From Paenibacillus macerans (GTDB lineage Bacteria > Bacillota > Bacilli > Paenibacillales > Paenibacillaceae): 49,103 nucleotides of DNA. A program made the position numbers and the translations under genes. The notes beneath the pieces were generated by a model. The model saw only the letters and a list, made by a program, of their open reading frames with translations, was not told the DNA's origin and made no database searches. The stretch covers positions 1 to 49,103 of the forward strand of contig NZ_JAMBOE010000002.1 of the NCBI RefSeq assembly GCF_023715465.1, written 5' to 3'. Below, in pieces: positions 8,578-16,103 of the stretch; the stretch's first letter is position 1; each line of letters begins with the position of its first letter.

Positions 8578-8627
8578 GCCCGTATGCGGGATACCTCGAA
8601 GCAGGTGTCCCACATACGGGTTTTTAG
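8578..8627 (+). terminator. terminator after the YjcZ-type gene
   Basis: CCCGTATGCGGGATACC pairs with GGTGTCCCACATACGGG (one mismatch) and is followed by TTTTTAG. Confidence 0.85.
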
Positions 8628-8665
8628 AAAAAGAGGTGACTTCTGATTGGTCAGAAGTCACCTCT
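8627..8665 (-). terminator. terminator of the minus-strand basic protein, containing its stop codon
   Basis: A perfect 15-base stem (AGAGGTGACTTCTGA at 8632-8646, complement at 8651-8665) with a four-base loop; on the minus strand it runs into TTTTTCTAAAAA. The stop codon of the gene at 8658-9020 lies inside the stem. Confidence 0.85.
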
Positions 8666-9020
8666 GCTTGTTGATTTTTCTTGTGTTTACGGTCCTCCGG
8701 GGGCGTGTACTGCCTTTTCTTACGCTTGCCGTAGCCGCTTTGGGGAAAAACAATTTAATGAGCGGGTAAAACTGCTTGAACATCCCATACATCTTTTGAA
8801 CTTTGCCCATGGTGCCCAAAATGCCGTCAAATCCGCCCAAACCTTTAAAGAGAGAGCCTAAGCCGGGCGAAGCGGCGGGAGGACCCGCTGACTGCTGCGC
8901 CGGCCCGAAAATACCCGGCAATCCCGCCCCGGGATTAAAGAAGGTGGGGGAGAACGGATTTTGACTCAGTTGAGTTGGAGTAAACTGCTTCAGCTTTACT
9001 TTTTTCTTTTTCCGTTTCAA
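8658..9020 (-). CDS. basic Pro/Gly-rich hypothetical protein, faintly YqfQ/VrrA-like
   Basis: A 120-residue protein with a strongly basic head (MKRKKKKVKLKQF), a proline/glycine-rich middle, a hydrophobic segment GLGSLFKGLGGFDGILG and an aromatic helix MYGMFKQFYPLIKLFF, then a basic tail (RPRRTVNTRK). The middle-plus-helix plan recalls the C-terminus of YqfQ/VrrA-like proteins, but the similarity is too weak for a firm call. The start is TTG with AAGGAG eleven bases upstream. It is convergent with the YjcZ-type gene, each with its own terminator. Confidence 0.6.
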   Translation of the reverse strand: MKRKKKKVKLKQFTPTQLSQNPFSPTFFNPGAGLPGIFGPAQQSAGPPAASPGLGSLFKGLGGFDGILGTMGKVQKMYGMFKQFYPLIKLFFPKAATASVRKGSTRPRRTVNTRKINKQR

Positions 9021-9131
9021 GGGGCTTCCATCTCCTTGCCGTTAATTGAAAATCTAATGCAGTATATGTATCAACAAGCCATCTGCCCCTCCGCACATGC
9101 ACAATTTCGGTAAGCGAACGAGAAAATCCGG

Positions 9132-9160
9132 TTGACAATGGCGCTTGGGGTGCATATAAT
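9132..9160 (+). promoter_or_regulatory. leuA leader promoter
   Basis: Consensus sigma-A promoter TTGACA (9132-9137), 17-base spacer, TATAAT (9155-9160), about 350 bases upstream of leuA and just before the T-box leader. Confidence 0.85.
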
Positions 9161-9184
9161 TACCTATAATTCCATATGGCCAAT

Positions 9185-9430
9185 TGTGTTGATTAGAAAT
9201 AGTAAAAATGACCGGACCTTTCAGAGAGCCGTTGGTTGGTGAGAAACGGCAGCGCTCGTCATTTTGAACTCGTCTATGAACAGCTGCCTGATATGTAGGG
9301 TAAGCCGGGATTCCGCCGTTACAAGGATAGATGGTGTTGGCCATCGAAAGAGATCATTTCAGCGCGTGAAATGAATTAGAGTGGTACCGCGGGTTAAACC
9401 TCGTCTCTATTGTAGAGACGGGGTTTTTTG
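9185..9430 (+). promoter_or_regulatory. T-box riboswitch, predicted leucine specifier
   Basis: The leader begins with the usual AGAAATAGTA stretch, continues through a stem I with GAGAGCC and ends with the T-box core AGAGTGGTACCGCGG (9378-9392). After it come the antiterminator strand and a terminator, CTCGTCTCTA / TAGAGACGGGG plus T6 (9399-9428). In the stem I specifier loop, GAA-CTC-GTC places a CTC leucine codon at 9269-9271. Uncharged tRNA-Leu would stabilise the antiterminator and switch leuA on. The specifier position was assigned by eye from the usual GAA-NNN pattern. Confidence 0.88.
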
Positions 9431-9512
9431 TTGGTTAAAGTCCGGGTTTAATCAGCCCCGCTTCACATAGATTCCATAACCTATTAACCGTATGATCAAG
9501 GAGGAGTTTCAG

Positions 9513-11057
9513 ATGAATCGCAAAATAATCGTACTCGATACGACTTTAAGAGACGGTGAGCAGGTCCCTGGGGCCAAGTTGAACGTACAGCAAAAATTGG
9601 AGTTTGCGCAGCAACTGAAGCGCCTCCGTGTAGATATTATTGAGGCCGGGTTCCCCGCCTCGTCGCAAGGGGATTTTCAGGCGGTTCTGGAAATCGCCCG
9701 GAGCGTGGGCGATAGCGCCGGCATTACGGCGCTGGCCCGTGCGGTAAAAAGCGACATTGACGCGGTTTATGAAAGCATCCGGATCGCACAGGACCCGCTG
9801 ATCCATATCGTTCTTGGCGCATCGAATGTGCATGTGGAGAAGAAATTCAACCGCTCCAAGGATGCGGTGCTGCAAATGGGCGTTGACGCGGTCAAATACG
9901 CCAAGACGCTGCTGCCGCAGGTGCAGTACTCGACGGAGGACGCCTCGCGGGCCGACTTCGAGTATTTGTGGAAGACGATCGAAGCGGTTGTCCGGGCTGG
10001 CGCCACGATGATTAACGTTCCCGATACGGTGGGATATGCGATACCGGAGGAGTATGGCGAACTGATCCGGAAAATCCATGACCGTTTGAAAAACTTGAAC
10101 GACAAGGTCATACTGAGCGTGCACTGCCACAACGACCTTGGGCTGGCTACGGCCAACACCTTGAGCGCGGTCAAAAACGGCGCGGAAAAAATCGAATGCA
10201 CAATCAATGGCCTGGGGGAACGGGCGGGGAATACCTCCCTGGAAGAAACGGTCATGGCGCTGAAGGTCAGAGAATCGCTGTACCGCTGCAGCACGAACAT
10301 CGACACAACCGAGCTGCTCCGAACGTCCAGGCTGCTGACGCATTTGACGGGACTTGATGTGCAGGCCAACAAGGCGATTACCGGCGAAAACGCGTTTGCT
10401 CATTCCTCCGGCATCCATCAGGACGGTTTGCTCAAGGATAAACAAGTGTATGAAATCATGTCTCCTGAAGAGGTTGGGGCGGAGAGCATGGAGCTGGTGC
10501 TGACCGCACGGTCCGGCAGACACGCGGTCAAGCATGCGATCGCGAAGCTGGGCTTCGATACGTCCGATGCCGATGCATTCGAGGGCGTGTTCCAAAAGTT
10601 CTTGACCCTGGCCGATGCGAAGAAAGAGGTTTACGATCACGATCTGTACTACTTGTTAAACGATCAGCGGGAACAAGCGGAGCAGGGGAGCAGGCTGTTT
10701 GAATTGCGGTCGTTCCAGGTCGTAACGAATGATCTGTGCCCAACCGCGACCGTGGTGCTCATGCAAAATGGGGAAGAGTTTAAAGGCAGCGCCGTCGGAG
10801 ATGGACCGATCGATGCTTTGTACACGGTAATCAAAACGTTGACCGGTCTGGACGTTCATTTGACACATTACAAAATTAACAGCATTTCCCGAGGGAAGGA
10901 AGCGGTGGGCCGGGTCAATATCCAGCTTGACTATCACGGTAAAATGTACGTCGGCCGGGCCATGGACACCGATATCATCAAAGCGAGCGGCCAGGCTTTC
11001 TTGAACGGTATTAACGCCATTATCCTGGATCAGAAGGAGAGTGTTCAAGCTCTTTGA
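9513..11057 (+). CDS. leuA: 2-isopropylmalate synthase
   Basis: A 514-residue enzyme that condenses 2-oxoisovalerate with acetyl-CoA, the first step of leucine synthesis. It shows the HMGL-like signature LDTTLRDGEQ (8-17), metal ligands in HCHNDLG and HSSGIHQDG, and a C-terminal allosteric LeuA dimer domain (about 385-505) for leucine feedback. The ATG at 9513 follows AAGGAGGAG; a short upstream extension in frame is not needed. Here leuA is separate from any ilv-leuBCD genes and has its own T-box. Homocitrate or citramalate synthase relatives are the main alternatives, but the T-box codon favours leucine. Confidence 0.92.
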   Translation: MNRKIIVLDTTLRDGEQVPGAKLNVQQKLEFAQQLKRLRVDIIEAGFPASSQGDFQAVLEIARSVGDSAGITALARAVKSDIDAVYESIRIAQDPLIHIVLGASNVHVEKKFNRSKDAVLQMGVDAVKYAKTLLPQVQYSTEDASRADFEYLWKTIEAVVRAGATMINVPDTVGYAIPEEYGELIRKIHDRLKNLNDKVILSVHCHNDLGLATANTLSAVKNGAEKIECTINGLGERAGNTSLEETVMALKVRESLYRCSTNIDTTELLRTSRLLTHLTGLDVQANKAITGENAFAHSSGIHQDGLLKDKQVYEIMSPEEVGAESMELVLTARSGRHAVKHAIAKLGFDTSDADAFEGVFQKFLTLADAKKEVYDHDLYYLLNDQREQAEQGSRLFELRSFQVVTNDLCPTATVVLMQNGEEFKGSAVGDGPIDALYTVIKTLTGLDVHLTHYKINSISRGKEAVGRVNIQLDYHGKMYVGRAMDTDIIKASGQAFLNGINAIILDQKESVQAL

Positions 11058-11085
11058 GTTAGGTGAAACAGGTATCGGCATGGTC

Positions 11086-11269
11086 ATTGGATAATATCCA
11101 ATAGAATTGGGAGTTGAGTGGTAAATACAGCAGTTAGATTGGATTATTTCCAATAGATGACGCTCGGCAGGACGCAAAATGTGCGATTGAGAGAAACCTG
11201 TTGGATATTTTCCAATGAGGGTTAAAAATAGCGTGCAACTTTCGTCAATCTATTGGATTTTTTCCAATC
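11086..11269. repeat. four copies of a 17-base palindrome, ATTGGAT(W)nTCCAAT
   Basis: ATTGG-ATAATATCCAAT-type units lie at about 11086-11102, 11138-11154, 11201-11216 and 11252-11269. Each is a palindrome whose arms (TTGGA / TCCAA) are conserved while the AT-rich centre varies. Unit starts are 52, 63 and 51 bases apart and the spacers are unrelated. Along with the flanks they fill the gap of more than 300 bases between leuA and sspH, which has no gene. Confidence 0.7.
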
Positions 11270-11391
11270 AAAACTGCTGCCTGTCTAATTTTAGAATAGG
11301 AAGGGAACTACTGTCTGCTCGCAAAAGTTACATAAATATAGTTATGTTAACTAGAAGGCGAGGCGAAGCATCACGCATCGCCTCCTGCTTA

Positions 11392-11571
11392 CTAATGCTC
11401 GTGAAGTTGGGAAAGAGCCACGTCCTTCTCTTGTTCCGGTTCGTCCAGTGGATAGATTCTGGCGGTTTCGTTTTTTTCATCCACATGCTGAATGAAGATC
11501 GGAACCCCATCGCAGGTTACGTTTACCATTGTCGGCGAAGCGACGATTTCTTTAGCGCGTTGACTGTTCAT
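11392..11571 (-). CDS. sspH: small acid-soluble spore protein H
   Basis: A 59-residue protein read from the ATG at 11569-11571, preceded by CCAGGAGG. The sequence starts MNSQRAKEIVASPTMVNVTC, continues with GVPIFIQHVDE and ETARIYPLDEP, and ends QLHEH; this is the full, typical length and pattern of the H-type minor SASP of Bacillus and Paenibacillus. These proteins are made in the forespore and stored in the spore core. The opposite strand has a longer open frame here that is only a shadow. An imperfect inverted repeat (AGGCGA...TCGCCT) follows the stop but has no T-run. Confidence 0.93.
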   Translation of the reverse strand: MNSQRAKEIVASPTMVNVTCDGVPIFIQHVDEKNETARIYPLDEPEQEKDVALSQLHEH

Positions 11572-11652
11572 ATTTAAAACCTCCTGGAATGAAAAATATC
11601 ACAAACTTGGGGAAGAAGTTTCAATCACCCATAAGTTGCCCTTGGCATAGCG

Positions 11653-11841
11653 ATGTTATGCAAATCCACAACAAAACACTTGAGGCATGGCGTGATTCCC
11701 GGGCATATCGACGCAAAAAAGGTCGCGCAGTTGTTTGCCACGTTAAAATACGGCTTGCAGGTTCAACAGATCGTGACCCCCGATGACGAAATATTAAGCG
11801 ACCAGGATATCTATGAGTTTATGCTAAACGCGTTGAGTTGA
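11653..11841 (+). pseudogene. probable C-terminal remnant of a TetR-family regulator
   Basis: A 62-codon open frame whose last 50 residues (GHIDAKKVAQLF..., GLQVQQIVTPDDE, ending YEFMLNALS) follow the pattern of the terminal helices of TetR-type ligand-binding domains: G-x-x-D-x-x-x-V-A, then G-L-x-x-Q, then an acidic turn and a final helix. There is no DNA-binding domain, no good ribosome site and no matching frame upstream, so it looks like the tail of a deleted gene. It could also be an unrelated small ORF. Confidence 0.45.
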
Positions 11842-11900
11842 GCGTTTTTGGAATTATCCCCCGCGCGCTAAGCGGGGGGGGATGGATTAAGGCGTGATAG

Positions 11901-12368
11901 TTATTGATCATGAAATCCGCCGATATAAGCGTATTTTATATCACGGACTTGAATCCGCTGTGTTCCGTCCGGAACCTCCAAGGCAAGGGGAGAATGGCAT
12001 TCCGCACAAAGCAGTTGCCTGCCGATCGGGGAAATAAAAGAGATCCGGTTGTTATCAGGGTCGCTTTCCGTTGGGTATACCACGGTGAACAAATCCGTTG
12101 TTCCATCTTCCTCAAACTCCACTCTCACACTGCTTCCGATCAAAACGACTTGATGAAGCATTTCTTGAAGCGCATGGTCATCGTTAGCCAGCATGGATAT
12201 CAAGCCGGCGGTGTATTTGCGCAGGAGATCGTCCATCATTTTTCGATCGCGATAGGTCAATCCCAATAGATAAGTATCTGCAAAAAACGGGTATTGTTCG
12301 TCAAAAAATACGAGCTGGTTCACCAAATGCGTTCTGGTTCCGTCGAGGGCTTTAAAACTAGGGTTCAT
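11901..12368 (-). CDS. GreA/GreB C-terminal domain family protein
   Basis: A 155-residue protein. The C-terminal half (about 70-150), with GSSVRVEFEEDG, FTVVYPTESDPDNNRISFISPIG and the close DGTQRIQVRDIKY, is the FKBP-like fold of transcript-cleavage factors GreA/GreB, which bind beside the RNA polymerase secondary channel. The N-terminal half is helical but is not the usual acidic coiled coil, so it may regulate RNA polymerase in another way. The ATG at 12368 follows GGGGGTGA; a TTG further up (12404) is possible. A short ORF with its own ribosome site overlaps its start. Confidence 0.7.
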   Translation of the reverse strand: MNPSFKALDGTRTHLVNQLVFFDEQYPFFADTYLLGLTYRDRKMMDDLLRKYTAGLISMLANDDHALQEMLHQVVLIGSSVRVEFEEDGTTDLFTVVYPTESDPDNNRISFISPIGRQLLCAECHSPLALEVPDGTQRIQVRDIKYAYIGGFHDQ

Positions 12369-12429
12369 AGTAGATATCACCCCCAACTTGTTTTTCCCAA
12401 CCAAGTGTGACCATGTTGATGGTTCTCAT
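12358..12429 (-). CDS. possible 23-codon leader ORF overlapping the Gre-like start
   Basis: An ATG at 12427-12429 stands after TAAGGAGGA, the best ribosome site in this stretch. It opens a 23-codon frame (MRTINMVTLGWEK..., ending IYYEP) whose stop lies 11 bases inside the Gre-like gene, in another frame. This layout would allow translational coupling. It may equally be an accidental frame or the real start of a frameshifted gene. No homology is recognised. Confidence 0.3.
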   Translation of the reverse strand: MRTINMVTLGWEKQVGGDIYYEP

Positions 12430-12536
12430 ACAAGCAGTCCTCCTTAAAGAAAATAAGCCCGCAGGGGGCTTACATTCAGTATAGCATCTTTCCTGATTAT
12501 GGTCATCCGGAGGGATCGCATGATTTGTTTGAATTG

Positions 12537-12565
12537 TTTACAGCCAACTCTATTAAACTTATATT
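12537..12565 (+). promoter_or_regulatory. promoter of the SLH 5'-nucleotidase gene
   Basis: TTTACA (12537-12542), 17-base spacer, TATATT (12560-12565), 45 bases before the start codon; a plausible sigma-A promoter. Confidence 0.6.
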
Positions 12566-12609
12566 TATTTATGTAGTACATCAATATGGGATGAGGAGGA
12601 ATGGGTTTT

Positions 12610-14784
12610 ATGCAGTTGGGGAACAAGTCACTTGGCAAGCTATTTGCGGCCGCTGTCATTACGGCTGGACTCGCGTCCGGTACGGCCTGGGGGACGCCGG
12701 TCAGCGCAGCAGAAAACGCAAACGGATCAGGGGAGTTCCAGCTTAGGGTGTTACATACAAATGACACACATGCCCATCTGGACAACATCGGCCGCCGGGT
12801 CACGGCCGTGCAGGAAGCCAGAACGGGGAATACCCTGCTCCTGGATGCGGGCGACGTATTTTCGGGAACGCTCTATTTTAATCAGTTTAACGGCCTGGCG
12901 GATCTGTATTTTATGAACGCAATGAAATACGATGCTATGACGTTTGGGAACCATGAATTCGATAAAGGTCCCGGGGCGCTGGCCGAGTTTGTGAAACAGG
13001 CCAAGTTCCCGTTCGTAAGCGCGAACGTCGATTTCGGCACGGAGCCGGCGCTTAGCGGTATGGCGAAGAGCGAGCTTGGAAAACCCGGAGAAGAAGGAAA
13101 GATCTATCCGGCCGTCATCAAGGAAATCGGCGGCGAGAAGGTAGGCATTATCGGCCTTACCACCCCGGAATCTTCGGTATTATCTTCGCCGGGGCCAAAT
13201 ATTAAGTTCAATGATGAAGTAGAAAGCGCGCAAAAGCAGGTGGATGCGCTGGAAGCAGAAGGCATCGACAAAATTATCGTATTATCGCACCTTGGCTATA
13301 CGGTCGATCAGGAACTCGCTGAAGCGGTGGACGGCATCGACATCATCGTCGGCGGCCATTCTCATACGCAACTTGATGTTCCTGAAGTGCATCACGCTGA
13401 TGCGGAACCGACGCTGATCGTTCAGACGGGTGAATATGATGAGCATTTGGGCCAACTGGATGTGACGTTTGACGATAAAGGCGTACTGACGGAATGGAAA
13501 GGCGGGCTGATCGACCTTAATGCGCAGGATGATGCTGACAATTACATGATTAAAGGCGATGCGGAAGCGGTAGCCAAACTGGCCGAATACGCCGCTCCGC
13601 TGGAAGAGTTGAAGAAAACCGTTGTCGGCGAATCGGACATTGCCCTTGACGGCGAACGCGACAGCGTGCGCAAGCAGGAGACGAACCTGGGAGATTTGGT
13701 AGCCGACGGCATGCGTTCGAAAGTGATGAGCATCGTCAAGGAACCCGATGTGAAAGGATATGTAACGATTCAAAATGGCGGCGGCATTCGCGCCTCGATC
13801 GACGCTGGCGATATTACGCTTGGCGAATTGCTGACGACGATGCCTTTCGGCAATAACTTAACCGCGCTTAAGATGACCGGTAATGAAATCACTGCGGCAT
13901 TGGAGAACGGCGTAAGCGGCGTCGAAAACGGGGAAGGCCGCTTCCCGCAGGTAGCGGGCTTGCGCTTCTATTATGACTCGACCAAACAGCCTGAAGTCGT
14001 CGACGATGTAACCGGACAGAAAACGCAATTCGGACATCGCATCGTTAAAGTACAAATCCAGAATGAAGACGGCACATACTCCGACATCGATCCGAACGGT
14101 AATTACATCGTGGCCACCAACTCCTACATGGCGGACGGCGGAGACTTCTACAGTTCGATGAAGCAGGCCAAAGACGCCGGCCGTTTCTATGAACTGAATC
14201 TAGTCGATTATGAGGTGTTCCGCGAATATCTGGACAAATTGGGTACGGTCAACCAGAAGGCGGAAGGCCGTATCACGGATTTGAAAGGAGCGGCGCTTCC
14301 GGCCGGAGAAGGGGATAAGGGCGCAACCGGCGGGGCAGAAGCGGAGAATGTGGCTTCCCGGTTTAAGGATATCGCTAACGATTCCAATAAGTCGGCCATT
14401 GCCCGTGCAGAGTCTGCCGGCATTATCAATGGTTATGGCGACGGGACGTTCCGTCCGGATGAACTCGTGACCCGCGCCGAATTTGCGGTGATGGTGAGCC
14501 GGGCTTTTGATCTGAGCGGCGCTGCCGGGGAAACCGGATTTTCCGACGAAGCCAGCATCGAGCCGTGGGCATTGCCTGCCGTTTCCGCGCTTAAGCAAGC
14601 AGGATATACGGACGGCTTTGCGGATACCCCTTTCCGCCCTGAGCAAAATTTGACCGTTAAAGAAGCCGCATCCTTGATTTCCGCGGTGTCTGGCAAGGCT
14701 TTGAGCGGGCTGGATCTGAAAGAAACAGCGCAAGTGACCCGCAGCGGTTTAGTGCTGATGATTATGTCCGCGTTGAACGAATAG
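12610..14784 (+). CDS. cell-wall-anchored 5'-nucleotidase / metallophosphatase with SLH domains
   Basis: A 724-residue secreted enzyme. It begins with a signal peptide (about 1-34, cleavage near VSA-AE), then a calcineurin-like metallophosphatase with HTNDTHAHLD, GNHEFDKG and GGHSHT metal-ligand motifs (about 45-265), a 5'-nucleotidase C-terminal substrate domain (about 345-525), a linker, and two SLH domains (about 580-690) with GYGDGTFRPDELVTRAEFA. SLH domains attach proteins to pyruvylated wall polymers. It probably releases phosphate and nucleosides from nucleotides outside the cell (UshA/YfkN-like). The second ATG was chosen because AGGAGGA abuts the first. Only two full SLH units are present where three are usual. 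Confidence 0.9.
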   Translation: MQLGNKSLGKLFAAAVITAGLASGTAWGTPVSAAENANGSGEFQLRVLHTNDTHAHLDNIGRRVTAVQEARTGNTLLLDAGDVFSGTLYFNQFNGLADLYFMNAMKYDAMTFGNHEFDKGPGALAEFVKQAKFPFVSANVDFGTEPALSGMAKSELGKPGEEGKIYPAVIKEIGGEKVGIIGLTTPESSVLSSPGPNIKFNDEVESAQKQVDALEAEGIDKIIVLSHLGYTVDQELAEAVDGIDIIVGGHSHTQLDVPEVHHADAEPTLIVQTGEYDEHLGQLDVTFDDKGVLTEWKGGLIDLNAQDDADNYMIKGDAEAVAKLAEYAAPLEELKKTVVGESDIALDGERDSVRKQETNLGDLVADGMRSKVMSIVKEPDVKGYVTIQNGGGIRASIDAGDITLGELLTTMPFGNNLTALKMTGNEITAALENGVSGVENGEGRFPQVAGLRFYYDSTKQPEVVDDVTGQKTQFGHRIVKVQIQNEDGTYSDIDPNGNYIVATNSYMADGGDFYSSMKQAKDAGRFYELNLVDYEVFREYLDKLGTVNQKAEGRITDLKGAALPAGEGDKGATGGAEAENVASRFKDIANDSNKSAIARAESAGIINGYGDGTFRPDELVTRAEFAVMVSRAFDLSGAAGETGFSDEASIEPWALPAVSALKQAGYTDGFADTPFRPEQNLTVKEAASLISAVSGKALSGLDLKETAQVTRSGLVLMIMSALNE

Positions 14785-14810
14785 GACCGATAACTCCGTT
14801 TTAAACCTGA

Positions 14811-14846
14811 AAAAGCCGCTCCACATTTACTGTGGAGCGGTTTTTT
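14811..14846 (+). terminator. terminator after the SLH nucleotidase
   Basis: AAAAAGCCGCTCCAC pairs with GTGGAGCGGTTTTTT around a seven-base loop, with a T6 run. Confidence 0.92.
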
Positions 14847-14998
14847 CGTTGTATTCAATTTGTAATGCATGGTGAGCCGTAACGAAAAGACGCTTTGCTC
14901 CATATGATGAAAGGACCGGGAATTGGTTATTTACCCAGCCCGAAAAACAGATCGGCTTTAAGCTGCGGGACGAATCGGAGAAAGAGGGTGTAAAACAA

Positions 14999-15229
14999 AT
15001 GCCTGCCATCGTTGGAAATATAAAGATCGTTAACGTCAGTTCCGGTGGAGTGGTGCAATTTGGCGATACTCTGCTTATTTCCCCGCAGTCGGCCACGAAA
15101 ACCTTTGCGGGCTCGGGATCGTTTAATACCGGGGATTTTCCCGTTACAAACAGCGGCTTGAGTGCGACATTGACTAACGACCCCGATGTTATCGATGGTT
15201 CGGTTACTAAGGGAGGGACCTTAGCCTAA
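14999..15229 (+). CDS. spore germination protein GerPA/GerPF family
   Basis: A 76-residue protein of the GerPA/GerPF family: MPAIVGNIKIVNV start, GGVVQFGDTLLISP, FAGSGSFNTGDFPVTNSG and the closing DPDVIDGS. GerP proteins help nutrients cross the spore coat to the germinant receptors. First-in-operon position argues for gerPA, while the FNTGDF wording also fits GerPF; no second copy is present, so this single gene may cover both. The ATG follows AGAGGGTG. Its stop overlaps the next start (TAATG). Confidence 0.88.
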   Translation: MPAIVGNIKIVNVSSGGVVQFGDTLLISPQSATKTFAGSGSFNTGDFPVTNSGLSATLTNDPDVIDGSVTKGGTLA

Positions 15230-15441
15230 TGATACAAATTCAGCAAACCATTTCGATTCAGTGCATTCGGATTAACGGCATTTCAAATTCTTCCGTTTTA
15301 CAAATCGGAACAGCCGGGATCATAAAATCGTTATCCAATCTGTACAATACCGGAGGGTTTACGGGCCCCGCCCCGGCGGCAGCCCCAACTGCTCCTGGTG
15401 CCTTACCGGGACCGGTGGTTCCTTTTGCCACCGGGCGATGA
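15229..15441 (+). CDS. gerPB: spore germination protein GerPB
   Basis: A 70-residue protein with the GerPB pattern: QQTISIQCIRINGISNSSVLQIGTAG followed by SLSNLYNTGGFTGPAP and a proline/alanine-rich tail (only short pieces are quoted here; the first block covers residues 4-29). It overlaps the preceding gene by one base, so translation is coupled. The ribosome site is GGGAGG. It is part of the spore-coat permeability system. Confidence 0.9.
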   Translation: MIQIQQTISIQCIRINGISNSSVLQIGTAGIIKSLSNLYNTGGFTGPAPAAAPTAPGALPGPVVPFATGR

Positions 15442-15480
15442 TCACCGATCTTGAATGCCAAAGCGGAAGGTGTGAAAAGG

Positions 15481-15666
15481 GTGAACGAAAAAATTTGCTT
15501 GGATGTTACAAACGATAAAATTTTGGTGGACAACATTAAAATCATCGCCGTGGGTAGTTCATCAGTCGTTTTGGTTGGGGATACCGGCTCCATTCGGCTC
15601 TCCTCCATATTCGATACTCCGCCGGAATCCCTCATTATCGGGCCGCTTGTCCCTTTTGCGAGGTAG
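15481..15666 (+). CDS. gerPD: spore germination protein GerPD
   Basis: A 61-residue protein, the usual GerPD length. The second half VGDTGSIRLSSIFDTPPESL followed by IIGPLVPF is nearly diagnostic for GerPD. The GTG at 15481 was chosen: GGAAGG stands ten bases upstream and the length fits; a TTG at 15451 in the same frame lacks a ribosome site. It follows gerPB by 39 bases and precedes gerPE by three. Confidence 0.88.
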   Translation: MNEKICLDVTNDKILVDNIKIIAVGSSSVVLVGDTGSIRLSSIFDTPPESLIIGPLVPFAR

Positions 15667-15669
15667 ACC

Positions 15670-16038
15670 ATGATGCGGACAGCTTGTGTTAATCGGCTAA
15701 AAGTCACTCTGGTCATTTATTCTTCATTTGTTCATGTGGGAGATGTATGGGGAATCTTTCCGGAATCGCAAGTTTTCGCCTTACAGCGCCAAATTCCTGT
15801 CTTTTGGGGGGATGAGGGGAAGCTGGAGAAGATGCCCGTGTTCTTTCAACCGTTTCCCACCCAAGAAATCAATGAGGAAGTCAGTTTTACGCAAGCGAAC
15901 AAAACCCCTTGCATTGGCGTGAACAATCTCTATATTATTGGCCTTTCAACTTCCGCCGGGTTGCAAATCGGCAATACCGCAGTACTTGACGCGAAGAATC
16001 GCACCAAGCACATCAGGCATCTTATCCCAAGTGATTAA
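15670..16038 (+). CDS. gerPE: spore germination protein GerPE
   Basis: A 122-residue protein with GerPE features: R-x-x-x-V-N-R-L-K-V start, SSFVHVGDVWGIFPES, ALQRQIPVFWGDEG, a second repeat-like block IIGLSTSAGLQIGNT and the C-terminal KHIRHL. The ATG follows GAGGT five bases away and starts three bases after the gerPD stop, so the genes are tightly linked. The role is in spore-coat permeability to germinants. Confidence 0.88.
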   Translation: MMRTACVNRLKVTLVIYSSFVHVGDVWGIFPESQVFALQRQIPVFWGDEGKLEKMPVFFQPFPTQEINEEVSFTQANKTPCIGVNNLYIIGLSTSAGLQIGNTAVLDAKNRTKHIRHLIPSD

Positions 16039-16103
16039 TTGCTTTGCAAGACGGGCGATGGATTGGCATACATTGATAAAGAACAAGAAAGGAGGAGGGG
16101 CCA

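Noticed and set aside
9546..10640. 364-codon frame on the minus strand
   Set aside because: Antisense to leuA; no family match and no ribosome site.
11086..11269. CRISPR-like array
   Set aside because: Only four units, each a short palindrome with a variable centre, unequal spacing and no cas genes in the window.
11215..11577. 120-codon frame on the plus strand
   Set aside because: Covers the repeat array and the antisense of sspH; the minus strand gives a complete SspH.
14870..14940. Sigma-K type promoter before the gerP cluster (CATATGATG)
   Set aside because: The -10 resemblance is partial and no convincing -35 could be placed; not reported as a feature.
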